Assembly (NCBI GenBank): GCA_012719355.1
Contig: JAAYAM010000161.1
Location: 1 to 41,047 of the forward strand
DNA length: 41,047 bases
Source: Acidobacteriota bacterium
Lineage (GTDB): Bacteria > Acidobacteriota > UBA6911
Direction: 5' to 3'
The notes under the pieces are model-generated. The model saw only the letters and a list, made by a program, of their open reading frames with translations. It was not told where the DNA came from and did not search any database. Below, piece after piece: positions 33,150 through 41,047 of this stretch (position 1 is the stretch's first letter; every line of letters starts with the position of its first letter). The position numbers were made by a program, and so were the translations under genes.

Positions 33150-33464
33150 ATGCATACGCATCTTCCCCAGCTTACCTATTTAGGGGTTATCCCTCAGCCT
33201 GATCATACGGAGTATGGTTTCAAGATCGTCAACGATGACAACAGCGTCAGGCTGCTCGTCCTGAGTATTGCAAACTCGGTTTTCCGCAATAAACAGCTGA
33301 TGCTCCAGGAAGCGCCCGATCTCTGCTTTCAGAAAGTGTTGGCCGATTTGAGAAGTGAGGTCCCCTGCCTGCTCAATGAGACTGTCCCGGTAACCGAGTC
33401 GGATATCGAAAACTACCGAGCCGCCCATCCGAACGCCGGCCTGAAGCAAAAGTACCGCAGATAA
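33150..33464 (+). CDS. Small protein of unknown function
   Basis: The 104-residue soluble protein has no recognised domain. It has an N-terminal beta-like half (YLGVIPQPDHTEYGFKIVND, VRLLVLSIAN) and a helical, acidic C-terminal half with basic end (KQKYRR). The ATG at 33150 has an AAGGATG ribosome-like site. It lies between the second radical SAM gene and the alpha/beta hydrolase gene, all on the plus strand, with 49 and 129 base gaps. No function is proposed. Confidence 0.65.
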   Translation: MHTHLPQLTYLGVIPQPDHTEYGFKIVNDDNSVRLLVLSIANSVFRNKQLMLQEAPDLCFQKVLADLRSEVPCLLNETVPVTESDIENYRAAHPNAGLKQKYRR

Positions 33465-33593
33465 GCCCGCCTGCTGTTTCCTCGACGGATCATCAGCGAT
33501 AGCATAGTTGAATCAGCACTCCCGATGACCGGTTCATGTGCAGACATCCCAATCGTGTTGTATACTGCCTCGCGGTTTTAGAGGAATGCTCCA

Positions 33594-34679
33594 ATGTGGG
33601 AAGAACAGTTCGGTGCGGGAAGAAAATCATGGTCCGGAGACGGCCGCCGGACGATCTGGTCGCGCTACAAAGATTTCATGGAGCGGAAGGAAGAGGCATT
33701 CGCCGCACGTACAACCGACCGTGTCGTCCGTGAATTCGAATGGGGACTTGAGTGGACGCGGAACTGGCCGGTTGCCGCATCCGACGGCGCTCCTGCATCC
33801 TATCTGGCCGAGCTGAGCGAAAGAGCGGCATCCGACAGCGCGGCCTTCTATGGCTACAAGACTCCTTCCGATTTCCGCTGCGAAAACAACCGGCTTCGCT
33901 TCACGTCTCCGGTTCAAACCCCCTATCCGGAAAACAACACGGTCCACGGTCTGTGGTTTCGCGCATCGCGGCCCAAGGGAAGGGCCGTCATAGTTCTGCC
34001 GCATTGGAATGCGCAGCTGCAGCAGCACATCGCCCTCTGCCGCGTCCTGCAAACACTCGGGATTTCGGCACTGCGGCTCAGTCTTCCCTATCACGACCTG
34101 CGCATGCCGTCGGAACTGACCCGAGCCGATTACGCGGTTTCGTCCAACGTCGCCAGGACCGTCGATGCAACCCGGCAGGCAATCATTGATACGCGTTCCG
34201 CCGTTGACTGGCTCCAGTCGCTCGGCTACGACCGGCTCGGTATTGTGGGAACGAGCCTTGGATCGTGCTATGCATTCCTGACCAGCGCCCACGATGCCCG
34301 TCTGCGCGTCAACGTGTTCAACCTGTTTTCGCTTCATTTCGCAGACGTAGTCTGGACGGGCCTCACGACCAGACACATACGCCAGGGATTCGAAGGGCAG
34401 ATTGAACTCGAACAGCTGCGGGCCTGCTGGAAAGCGATTACGCCCGCGTCATATATGGACCACTTCGCGGAGAATCAAAAGCAGTCGCTGTTCATCTACG
34501 GTACCTGTGACACGACCTTCCTGCCCGTATTTTCCGAAGAGATGCTCCGCGAGGCGCGCCGACGACAGATCGACCACAAAGTTGTGGTTCTCCCCTGCGG
34601 GCACTATTCACTGGGGCAGAGCCCGTTCAAATTCATCGATGCCTATCATATCTGCTCGTTTCTGCTCAGATCGCTGTGA
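33594..34679 (+). CDS. Alpha/beta hydrolase
   Basis: The 361-residue protein has an alpha/beta-hydrolase core. The nucleophile elbow is GTSLGS, the acid is the Asp of YGTCDTTFLP, and the catalytic His lies in CGHYSLG. The oxyanion region AVIVLPHWNAQ replaces the common HG motif. About 110 residues precede the core, without a signal peptide. The fold fits esterases or peptidases of uncertain substrate; no lipase pentapeptide GxSxG variant is unusual here. The ATG at 33594 follows GAGGAA. A TATACT box at 33561-33566 is a candidate -10. A short hairpin GGCAGG-A-CCTGCC (34683-34695) follows the stop. Confidence 0.85.
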   Translation: MWEEQFGAGRKSWSGDGRRTIWSRYKDFMERKEEAFAARTTDRVVREFEWGLEWTRNWPVAASDGAPASYLAELSERAASDSAAFYGYKTPSDFRCENNRLRFTSPVQTPYPENNTVHGLWFRASRPKGRAVIVLPHWNAQLQQHIALCRVLQTLGISALRLSLPYHDLRMPSELTRADYAVSSNVARTVDATRQAIIDTRSAVDWLQSLGYDRLGIVGTSLGSCYAFLTSAHDARLRVNVFNLFSLHFADVVWTGLTTRHIRQGFEGQIELEQLRACWKAITPASYMDHFAENQKQSLFIYGTCDTTFLPVFSEEMLREARRRQIDHKVVVLPCGHYSLGQSPFKFIDAYHICSFLLRSL

Positions 34680-34727
34680 GCCGGCAGGACCTGCCAGGAG
34701 CCTTTCGTCTCAGGCAATATCTGATCT

Positions 34728-34736
34728 GTGTATAAT
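34728..34736 (+). promoter_or_regulatory. Putative promoter of the relA-like gene (GTGTATAAT)
   Basis: GTGTATAAT with the perfect hexamer at 34731-34736 lies 36 bases before the ATG of the (p)ppGpp synthetase gene. The -35 region shows no recognisable match. Identical in all nine bases to the motifs at 16227 and 33074. Confidence 0.5.
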
Positions 34737-34772
34737 TAATGTTCCTGATGTTCTTGTCGGGGGCAATATCCG

Positions 34773-36983
34773 ATGGTTTACGTTCATTATTCACTGAATT
34801 CAGCTCCATCGGACAGCGCACTGATGGAAAAACTGACGGCCGGCCTCTCTGCCGACGACGGCGCGCTTGTCCGGCGTGCACTCGAATTCGTGGGACCGAT
34901 TTACGCCGACAACACCCTCGGGACCGGCGAAGAGATATCGCAGCACGTTATCGGCATGGCGCTGATTGCGGCTGCGCTGCGGCTGGACGGCGGGACGCGC
35001 ATAGCCGCGCTGCTGTTTGCCATGCATCAGATGATTCCCGATGCCGAAGATCTAATCGGGCGGGAGTTCGGTTCTGATGTTGCACGGCTGGTCGAGGGTC
35101 TGCACAGACTGAATGGGCTGAGGCTCGTCGCAGCCACACCGTCATCGGGCGTGCGCGACGTCAGGACGCAGAGGGAAGTCCTGCGCAAGATGATGCTTGC
35201 CATGGCGGCAGACATGCGGGTTGTTCTGCTACGCCTCGCAAGCCGCACCCAGACTCTGCGCTACTATGCCGAGCATCCCGGTCCCGATGGGAACGAGATG
35301 GCCCGGGAATCCCTCGACATCTACGCTCCACTCGCCAACCGGCTCGGCGTATGGGAACTCAAATGGGAAATCGAGGACTTGAGTTTCCGCTTCCTCGATC
35401 CCGACATATACCGGCAGATCGCGCGCCAGCTTGATGAGAAGCGTGCTGAACGCGAACGCTTCATTGCGGATGCCATCGAGATACTCAGGAAGAAGTGTGC
35501 GGCGGTCGGAATCAAAACGGAGATTTACGGGCGTCCAAAGCATATCTACAGCATCTGGAAAAAGATGCGGAGCAAGCAGATACCGCTTGAACAAGTCTAC
35601 GATCTGCGCGCAATCCGGGTGATTGTCGATGACGTTCGTGACTGCTACACGGTCCTCGGCATCGTGCATGAGATGTGGCCTCCCGTCACGAAAGAATTCG
35701 ACGACTACATCTCCAAACCCAAGGGAAACCGTTACCAGTCACTCCACACAGCAGTGATTGCCTGGGATCAGCGGCCGCTCGAAGTGCAGATACGCACGTG
35801 GGAAATGCATGAGCATGCGGAACTCGGCGTCGCGGCGCATTGGCGCTACAAGGAAGGGATGCGAGGCAGATCCAGGAAAGATACCTATGGCGACAAGGTC
35901 GCTCTCCTGCGCGAACTTCTCTCGTGGCGGGAGGACATCGCGGATGGATCGCACTGGGTCGAGCAATTCAAACGCGCGGCACTGGACGATACGATCTATG
36001 TTCTGACCCCGCAGGGACGTGTTGTCGATCTGCCGCGTGGCGCAACACCGGTCGATTTCGCCTACCATGTCCATACCGAACTCGGGCATCGCTGCCGCGG
36101 AGCAAAAGTAGACGGCGTTCTGACGGCTTTGAACAGGCCTCTGGAGTCGGGCCAGACGGTGGAAATCATAACTGTAAAGCAGGGAGGCCCTTCCCGGGAT
36201 TGGCTCAACCCGCAGCTCGGTTACGTCAGGACGTCGCGCGCGCGCCACAAGATCAAGCAGCACTTCACCAGACTCGATGAGAGCCAGATGATTGCGGAGG
36301 GGCGCACGATTGTCCAGCGGGAGCTGCAACGGGAGGGGGCGACCCAGGCCAATATCGATGAGCTGGCGGAGCGACTCGGCTACACCGGCGCTGACGCGCT
36401 TTTTCTCGCGGCAGCACGCAACGAATTGGGGCAGCGCGCAATTCAACAGGCCCTCCGAGGGTCGGAGGCAGCTCCGGAACCGACACCCGAATTCGTTCCG
36501 CGAAAGAGTAGAGCCGGCGGGAAGAGCGAGGGTGTCCTGGTCCTCGGTATGGACAAACTGCTGACGCAGTTCGGGCGCTGCTGCAAACCTGCTCCTCCGG
36601 ACCGGATCCAGGGATATGTCACACGCGGCAAGGGGATCTCTATCCATCGCGTCGAATGTCCGAATTTCATGGGAATGGCCAGGCTGAATCCGGAGCGGGT
36701 CATTTCCGCAAACTGGGGGGACGATGTCCTGACGCAGGCGCACGGCGGAGCGGCTTATCCGGTCGACATCACCGTTGAATGTGAGGACCGCACCGGATTG
36801 TTGCACGACATAACGGAAGTGCTCTCACGTGAGACGATCAACGTGACGTCGGTACATACGGTCTCGCGTAACGGAACGGCCCATATGCATTTTACGCTTG
36901 AAGTTACCGGTGTACCGCAGCTGCAGCATGCCCTGAAGCTTATCGGAGAGATCCCTTCTGTCCTCAGCACCCGCCGCATCTGA
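34773..36983 (+). CDS. relA: RelA-type (p)ppGpp synthetase with degenerate hydrolase domain
   Basis: The 736-residue protein is a long RelA/SpoT homologue: HD-like domain (about 30-170), synthetase (about 190-365; YGRPKHIYSIWKKM at 252-265, YQSLHT at 321-326), TGS (about 400-460), Cys-containing region (GRCCKPAPPD) and C-terminal ACT (about 660-736). It makes the alarmone (p)ppGpp on amino-acid starvation at the ribosome. The HDxxED hydrolase motif is lost: the aligned position reads LLFAMHQM (80-87), as in E. coli RelA (LLFPLADA). The synthetase loop carries EFDD (308-311), the EXDD signature of monofunctional RelA, not the RXKD of bifunctional enzymes. A hydrolase must therefore exist elsewhere. 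Ribosome site upstream of the ATG is moderate (TCGGGGG). Confidence 0.9.
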   Translation: MVYVHYSLNSAPSDSALMEKLTAGLSADDGALVRRALEFVGPIYADNTLGTGEEISQHVIGMALIAAALRLDGGTRIAALLFAMHQMIPDAEDLIGREFGSDVARLVEGLHRLNGLRLVAATPSSGVRDVRTQREVLRKMMLAMAADMRVVLLRLASRTQTLRYYAEHPGPDGNEMARESLDIYAPLANRLGVWELKWEIEDLSFRFLDPDIYRQIARQLDEKRAERERFIADAIEILRKKCAAVGIKTEIYGRPKHIYSIWKKMRSKQIPLEQVYDLRAIRVIVDDVRDCYTVLGIVHEMWPPVTKEFDDYISKPKGNRYQSLHTAVIAWDQRPLEVQIRTWEMHEHAELGVAAHWRYKEGMRGRSRKDTYGDKVALLRELLSWREDIADGSHWVEQFKRAALDDTIYVLTPQGRVVDLPRGATPVDFAYHVHTELGHRCRGAKVDGVLTALNRPLESGQTVEIITVKQGGPSRDWLNPQLGYVRTSRARHKIKQHFTRLDESQMIAEGRTIVQRELQREGATQANIDELAERLGYTGADALFLAAARNELGQRAIQQALRGSEAAPEPTPEFVPRKSRAGGKSEGVLVLGMDKLLTQFGRCCKPAPPDRIQGYVTRGKGISIHRVECPNFMGMARLNPERVISANWGDDVLTQAHGGAAYPVDITVECEDRTGLLHDITEVLSRETINVTSVHTVSRNGTAHMHFTLEVTGVPQLQHALKLIGEIPSVLSTRRI

Positions 36984-37163
36984 TAAGGTCGGGAAAACCG
37001 GCTCCCCGCCCGTGCTTGCGCGTGGTTACCGCCCGTGGTACCATTTTGGTGAAATTTGATGAGTTTTGAGCCTGTCTCATTCCTACTGTTCCGATTCACT
37101 TGAATCCTCAAATCTCGAACGCCGGCGGACAAGGACTCCGCTCGGCCAGAAACCAATAAAAAG

Positions 37164-37179
37164 CTTCGCCTTGGCGAAG
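37164..37179 (+). promoter_or_regulatory. Hairpin in the leader of the RRM gene
   Basis: CTTCGCC (37164-37170), two T bases, then GGCGAAG (37173-37179) form a perfect 7-bp stem directly before the ribosome site GGGAGA and the ATG at 37192. A stem this close to the ribosome site could set or tune translation. The rest of the 208-base gap (36984-37191) holds no gene. Confidence 0.4.
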
Positions 37180-37191
37180 TGGGAGAAATCG

Positions 37192-37503
37192 ATGAAAAAC
37201 ATTTTTATAGGAAACTTGAGTTTTCAGGTATCCGAATCCGAGCTGAGGTCTGCCTTCGAACAGTATGGACAGGTTCTGAGCGTCAACATGGTTACTGATC
37301 GTGAAACGGGCCGCGCACGCGGATTCGCGTTTCTTGAAATGGCTAATGCAGACGAAGCCGACCGCGCTATCGCGGAAATGAACGGTAAGCTGCTTGAAGG
37401 CCGAAAGCTGACTGTCAACGAAGCCCGACCCAAGAAAGACCGTGGCGGTTTCGGCCGCGATGGCGGGCACTCGTTCCGGCCACGGCGGGAGTCTCGCTGG
37501 TAA
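37192..37503 (+). CDS. RRM-domain RNA-binding protein
   Basis: The 103-residue protein consists of one RNA-recognition motif plus a Gly/Arg-rich tail. RNP2 is IFIGNLS and RNP1 is RGFAFLEM, both with the aromatic residues needed for stacking on RNA. Such proteins resemble cyanobacterial Rbp-type proteins, some of which respond to cold. The ATG at 37192 follows GGGAGA and starts directly at RNP2; a longer frame from 37066 has no support. A leader hairpin precedes it and a clear terminator (37529-37567) follows, so it is probably transcribed alone. Confidence 0.93.
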   Translation: MKNIFIGNLSFQVSESELRSAFEQYGQVLSVNMVTDRETGRARGFAFLEMANADEADRAIAEMNGKLLEGRKLTVNEARPKKDRGGFGRDGGHSFRPRRESRW

Positions 37504-37528
37504 TAAGTCCAGCATCCTGACAACTTTT

Positions 37529-37567
37529 GCCACGGATTTGCCCGAACTCATGCGGCAAGTCCGTGGC
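37529..37567 (+). terminator. Intrinsic terminator of the RRM gene
   Basis: An 8-bp perfect stem (GCCACGGA, 37529-37536, with TCCGTGGC, 37560-37567) continues inward through a T-G wobble and TTGCC/GGCAA, giving about 14 paired positions. A T-rich stretch (TTGCGTTCTTT) follows 26 bases after the RRM stop. Confidence 0.7.
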
Positions 37568-37688
37568 TTGCGTTCTTTCCCCTCCTCGGCATACCCTGCC
37601 CGACTACCTCATTCGTAAAAATCCAGGCCAAGATTTCGAACTTTTTGCAGTCGTAGTCCGTTTCATAGGTCAAAAGGAGGACACGGAT

Positions 37689-38672
37689 ATGAGATTACTG
37701 CGCTTCGGCCGCTTTACTGCCGCAACCCTGTTGGGGCTCTCAGGATGCGTTTCGGTCTATCCTGCCGCTGAGGGAAGTTTCCAACGCACGCTCGAGGTAA
37801 CCGCTCCCATTTCGCTGGAAGTTACAACCGGCTCGGGAAAAATCGAGGTAAGAGCAGGAAGTCCCGGTGTCGTCAAAGTGTATGCGATTGTGAAGGCACG
37901 GGATGACCACCGGGCTGCCGGGGAAGAGAAGTTGCGCCGCATCCAGGCTAATCCACCGATTGAACAGACGGGCAACACGATCAGGATCGGCCGCACCACG
38001 GAAGAGATTTACCGGAACGTCTCGATCAGCTACGAAATCCAGGTGCCGGAGGAAACCAGGCTGGTGACAAGATCAGGATCAGGAAGCCAGCGAATTGAAC
38101 GGCTGCGTGACTCGGTAAACGCCGGAACGGGCTCAGGATCCATAGCCATATTCAACATTGGAGGCGACGTCAGCGCCCATACCGGTTCCGGAAGCATCCA
38201 ACTCGACTCCGTGCAGGGGAGCATCGATGTGAGGACGGGGAGCGGGTCGGTCAAAGCCGCCAACATCGCCGGTTCCGCCAAAGCAGTCACGGGAAGCGGA
38301 AATATCAGCATAGCCCATGCGGCAAAGTCGACTGAGTTCGTTGATACCGAAGCGCACACCGGCTCGGGCCGTATAGATTTCTCCGGAGTGACGGGGTCTC
38401 TGCGTGCAAGCACGGGAAGCGGGAGTATTGAGGCGGCTGGACGTCCGGGATCCGACTGGAAAATCCACACCTCTTCGGGAAGTGTAACCCTCGTGATTCC
38501 GCATGATGTTCCGTTCGATCTGAACGCAAGGACCGGTTCCGGAGGTATCGACGTGGATCACCCCGTCACACTAAAGGGAGCTCTCAGCCGCAATCAACTG
38601 ACGGGAAAGGTACGTGGAGGCGGCATGCTGGTCGCTGTTCAGACCGGCTCCGGCAGCATTTCGATACGATAG
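37689..38672 (+). CDS. DUF4097-like lipoprotein with TGSGSI repeats
   Basis: The 327-residue protein has a lipoprotein signal with lipobox LSGC (Cys20), so it should be anchored in the envelope. The mature part is a chain of short beta-strand units marked by the recurring TGSGS[IV] motif, about ten copies spaced 17-25 residues, as in DUF4097/putative-adhesin-type beta-solenoids. No catalytic motif is seen. A surface or periplasmic scaffold role is likely, but unproven. The ATG at 37689 follows AAAGGAGG; a longer in-frame start at 37527 would read through the RRM terminator and is rejected. It converges on the S1-domain gene. Confidence 0.87.
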   Translation: MRLLRFGRFTAATLLGLSGCVSVYPAAEGSFQRTLEVTAPISLEVTTGSGKIEVRAGSPGVVKVYAIVKARDDHRAAGEEKLRRIQANPPIEQTGNTIRIGRTTEEIYRNVSISYEIQVPEETRLVTRSGSGSQRIERLRDSVNAGTGSGSIAIFNIGGDVSAHTGSGSIQLDSVQGSIDVRTGSGSVKAANIAGSAKAVTGSGNISIAHAAKSTEFVDTEAHTGSGRIDFSGVTGSLRASTGSGSIEAAGRPGSDWKIHTSSGSVTLVIPHDVPFDLNARTGSGGIDVDHPVTLKGALSRNQLTGKVRGGGMLVAVQTGSGSISIR

Positions 38673-38695
38673 ACGGCGCGCCCGGCAACAAGGCT

Positions 38696-40123
38696 TCACT
38701 CTTTCGGCGATTTCAGCGCCGCGCGGAGCTTGTCGGCAAGGGTTCCGAAACCTCCGCCGGCGCCGGGCTGGTTTTCAGCCCATTCACGCACTTCTTCGGC
38801 CTCGCTGGCTTCCATAACCGCCCTGGCGCTCAGGCGGATGCGCCGGCCCGATGAATCAACATCGAGGACGACGACTTCTACGTCGGCTCCAACCGGAAAG
38901 GCTTTCTGGACGTCACTTTGTTTAGCAATTCCGGTTTCACTGAACGGGATGAGCCCTGTTCGGCCTGGAGCGAGGAAGACGAAAACTCCGAATTTTTCGT
39001 GCCGCTCCACCTTTCCCGTCAGACGTGCTCCCGGAACGATACCGGGGCGACTGGCCGGAGTTCTCTCCGCGGAAGCGGAACCTTCCGCAACCATCGCCAC
39101 CCCGATACGTTTTTGCTCAGGATCGATGGACAGGATCTCGAAAGTTCCCGTCATGCCGGGAGCGACCTGACTCGACCAGCCTTCCGACGCCGGGGCGAAT
39201 GTCGAAGCATGAGCCAGGGCTTCAATTCCCGGCTCGAGCTCCACGAATGCACCGAACTCCGCGACACGCGTGATTCTGCCTGTCCGCTGCTGGCCGAGCT
39301 GGTAGGCGTCGATCTTCGACCACGGATCTGCAGCGAGCTGCTTCAAACCAAGCGAGATCTGCTGCTTTTCCTCGTCCACCCGGAGGACCTTGACCGTGAT
39401 CTCATCGCCCGGTTTCACTATTTCGGAAGGGCTCGATACCCGCGACCAGGACATCTCAGAAATGTGGAGCAGGCCCTGGATCCCCGCACCCAGATCGACG
39501 AAGGCCCCGTAGTCGCGTACGGAAGTGACCCGTCCGTTCAACACGGCTTCAGGAACGATCTTCTCGCGGACGGCGGCGGCGTTTGCGCGCTGCTCCTCTT
39601 CGAGGAGCGCCCGGCGGGAAACAACCATGTTTGATCCGCCATTTTTGTATTCGATGATGCGAAACTGATAGATGTTTCCCTCGTGCCCGGATGCTTCCGC
39701 GCCGCGGACGTCTATCTGGGAAATCGGGCAGAAAGCGCGATGGCGTCCGAGCCGCACCTCATAGCCTCCCTTGATTGCACGTTCAACCTTCCCTTCCACG
39801 GGAAGGCCGCTATGAAAGGCGTCTTCGAACTGCCGGTCGCTCGCGGCCGCCGCCACCAGTTTTCGGGACAGCGTCACTCCACGCACCGTTGACACCACCA
39901 TCGCCTGAATCCGGTCGCCAACCGCAACTTCAATCTCGCCGTCGGCATTCCTCAGTTCGTCGACGTTGATAACAGCCTCACCTTTGCCTCCAACATCGAC
40001 GAGGGCTGCTTCCGGCCCGATCGAGACGACCGTGCCGTCAACCAGTTCACCCTTTTCAAGCTGCCTGGTCTGAAGCGACGCTTCAAAGAGAGCAGCAAAA
40101 TCTTCTTCTTCCGGCTCGCCCAC
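38696..40123 (-). CDS. S1-domain RNA-binding protein, ribosomal protein S1-like
   Basis: The 475-residue protein has about five S1 (OB-fold) domains in tandem, starting near residues 25, 105, 192, 278 and 368; examples are GRVTSVRDYGAFVDLGAGIQGLLHISEMSW and GKVERHEKFGVFVFLAPGRTGLIPFSE. It is S1-like but shorter than the six-domain E. coli S1 (557), so it may be a paralogue or the main S1 of this organism. The GTG at 40123 has GGAGGAGG 5 bases upstream and is preferred; an ATG 15 bases further up (40138) lies directly before that site and has none of its own. It acts on mRNA binding to the 30S subunit or as a general RNA-binding protein. Confidence 0.85.
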   Translation of the reverse strand: MGEPEEEDFAALFEASLQTRQLEKGELVDGTVVSIGPEAALVDVGGKGEAVINVDELRNADGEIEVAVGDRIQAMVVSTVRGVTLSRKLVAAAASDRQFEDAFHSGLPVEGKVERAIKGGYEVRLGRHRAFCPISQIDVRGAEASGHEGNIYQFRIIEYKNGGSNMVVSRRALLEEEQRANAAAVREKIVPEAVLNGRVTSVRDYGAFVDLGAGIQGLLHISEMSWSRVSSPSEIVKPGDEITVKVLRVDEEKQQISLGLKQLAADPWSKIDAYQLGQQRTGRITRVAEFGAFVELEPGIEALAHASTFAPASEGWSSQVAPGMTGTFEILSIDPEQKRIGVAMVAEGSASAERTPASRPGIVPGARLTGKVERHEKFGVFVFLAPGRTGLIPFSETGIAKQSDVQKAFPVGADVEVVVLDVDSSGRRIRLSARAVMEASEAEEVREWAENQPGAGGGFGTLADKLRAALKSPKE

Positions 40124-40300
40124 AATATCCTCCTCCATTAGTTGAATTCGCTCGCAGGGAGATCCTCTCGGGCGCGGCGCGAACGAACATCCAACGCGAT
40201 TGTACCAACGCCGCCGGATCGCAGAAAGGACGAACTATTTCTTCAGGGAAATGGACAGCGACCTACACGATCATGTGGCCTTGCTGCCTGATGCGCAGAG

Positions 40301-40579
40301 TTACCGGGCCGCCTGGACGATGCCCACGCTGTTGAGCAGCTCGACCAGTCGGCGTGCTTTGTTCAACGTAAGCCCGTGTATTTTCACTTCGCCGGCTACG
40401 GCAATCCCGAAATCGAGGCCGTCGGGCACCACATAGTACATTGCCGGACCAGCCGGGCGACTGGTGGACCTCGCAATCATCATCTGATGCAAGTCTCGTC
40501 CACAGTGGATACAGCAGGAGCTTGCCAGCGGCACTTCTTGCGCGCAATAGGGACAGAGTCGCTTGACGGCATTTTGCAT
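40301..40579 (-). CDS. Small zinc-ribbon protein of unknown function
   Basis: The 92-residue protein begins with a zinc ribbon, CPYC at residues 9-12 and CCIHCG near 22-27. The remainder (about 35-92) has a short beta region (YYVVPDGLDFGIAVAGEVKIHGLTL) and a C-terminal helix (ARRLVELLNSVGI). I recognise no family. The ATG at 40579 follows CGGAGGT. It lies upstream of the S1-like gene on the same strand, with 177 bases between (40124-40300), where I see no gene. Confidence 0.75.
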   Translation of the reverse strand: MQNAVKRLCPYCAQEVPLASSCCIHCGRDLHQMMIARSTSRPAGPAMYYVVPDGLDFGIAVAGEVKIHGLTLNKARRLVELLNSVGIVQAAR

Positions 40580-40791
40580 AACGACCTCCGATGCACAAAA
40601 AGCCGATCATTACCGAAACGCAATTTGAAGGTGAGCAGGGGTATTATCGTTCATGAATTGCAGGCACGCAATCGAATTCTGCCGGTCAGAGCGGATTCCA
40701 GGGTCCATCCATAGGCCGTCAATTGCGTAAAACTACCTCCGGAGATATGGGTAATTCAGCGGATTTCTTATTCTCAACCAGGAGTGATTGA

Positions 40792-40866
40792 ATGAGCGGA
40801 GAAGCGACGAACTCACGAGGGCTGTCTTTGCTTTGCCCTGGCCCTCATCCTTTTCCGCTTAACTGA
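40792..40866 (+). CDS. Possible 24-residue leader peptide
   Basis: A 24-codon frame starts with ATG at 40792, preceded by AGGAG with 7 bases spacing, and ends 13 bases before the next ATG. The peptide (Ser/Gly/Leu/Pro-rich, MSGEATNSRGLSLLCPGPH) has no family. AGCGGA near its start can pair with TCCGCT near its end (40855-40860). It might be a regulatory leader of the phasin-like gene or chance. The other bases of the 300-base gap 40580-40879 show nothing convincing. Confidence 0.3.
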   Translation: MSGEATNSRGLSLLCPGPHPFPLN

Positions 40867-40879
40867 AACTGGAGGACAT

Positions 40880-41047
40880 ATGACGCAGGATCAGAAGTTG
40901 TTGCCAGAAACACGGTCCGCTCTGAAGGGACATGAAGTCTCGTTCTTCTACCCAGACATCATCCAGAAGAGCTTTGAAAAGCTCGTCGAATTGCAGAGAT
41001 CAGCCTTTGACGTTTATGAGCAGCAGGCAAGAGCAGCCATCCAAACC
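40880..41047 (+). CDS. Phasin-like protein, cut by the window end
   Basis: The first 56 codons are present: MTQDQKLLPETR, then SFFYPDIIQKSFEKLVELQR and an Ala/Gln-rich helix (YEQQARAAIQT). The ATG at 40880 follows GGAGG 5 bases upstream. The amphipathic helix with Phe/Leu/Gln spacing recalls phasins or similar granule- and membrane-associated proteins, but the fragment is too short for a firm family call. No stop is reached at the window edge. Confidence 0.6.
   Translation, partial: MTQDQKLLPETRSALKGHEVSFFYPDIIQKSFEKLVELQRSAFDVYEQQARAAIQT

Noticed and set aside
35739-36806. Long antisense open frame opposite relA (355 codons)
   Set aside because: GC-rich shadow frame: low-complexity Arg/Asp-rich product, no ribosome site and no family, opposite a well-supported gene. 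The same holds for long antisense frames at 949-1923, 2397-3419, 10708-11820 and 25550-26590.
38041-38660. Repeated GGCTCGGGA-like units taken as a CRISPR or DNA repeat array
   Set aside because: The periodicity encodes the TGSGS protein repeats, with variable spacing and synonymous differences, so it is a protein-level repeat.

Overview
The window is a densely packed, moderately GC-rich bacterial chromosome segment with about 39 supported protein genes (two cut by the window edges) and no recognisable rRNA, tRNA, CRISPR array, prophage or transposase gene. No phylogenetic marker fixes the host. The gene mix (glcD-glcF without glcE, NtrY/NtrX, a DUF6335-like protein, an LIC_10091-like exported protein, SYLF and SPW proteins, a REP-like palindromic element, TTG/GTG starts behind strong Shine-Dalgarno sites) fits an Acidobacteriota-like Gram-negative soil or sediment bacterium. 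That placement is inference.

Region 1 to 4.8 kb: a cut minus-strand gene, a bacterioferritin, an exported protein of unknown function, and a two-gene glycolate/lactate-oxidase-type operon (FAD subunit plus Fe-S subunit).

Region 4.8 to 12 kb (minus strand): an unusual operon. A 993-residue protein joining receiver-like domains to a pyruvate-phosphate-dikinase-type ATP-binding domain is followed, with gaps of 12, 2 and 6 bases, by a zinc-ribbon protein, a glutamate dehydrogenase and a radical SAM protein. A second, hexameric-type glutamate dehydrogenase lies just upstream, separated by an intrinsic terminator.

Region 12 to 19.3 kb: an NlpC/P60 peptidoglycan hydrolase, a roughly 220-bp inverted-repeat element, a GNAT acetyltransferase, a TlpA-like lipoprotein, an overlapping pair (methyltransferase plus a glycoside hydrolase whose barrel order looks circularly permuted), trmL, a VTT membrane protein, a SYLF lipid-binding protein and two small conserved proteins.

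Region 19.4 to 26.6 kb: stress and signalling genes. These are a membrane-anchored SDR, Hsp20, a Ser/Thr kinase with DFE in place of DFG, an SPW membrane protein, a small basic DUF6496-like protein and the NtrX/NtrY two-component pair.

Region 26.7 to 41 kb: a sugar-nucleotide epimerase, small unknown proteins, a HEAT-repeat protein, a zinc-peptidase-like protein, an AI-2E-family transporter, a second radical SAM protein, an alpha/beta hydrolase, a RelA-type (p)ppGpp synthetase with a degenerate HD domain, an RRM RNA-binding protein, a DUF4097-like lipoprotein, an S1-domain protein, a zinc-ribbon protein and the start of a phasin-like gene.

Several promoters share the exact 9-mer GTGTATAAT (or a close variant) with no obvious -35 box. 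The best leads for something undescribed are the receiver/dikinase-GDH-radical SAM operon, the permuted glycoside hydrolase coupled to a methyltransferase, and the RelA-like protein.
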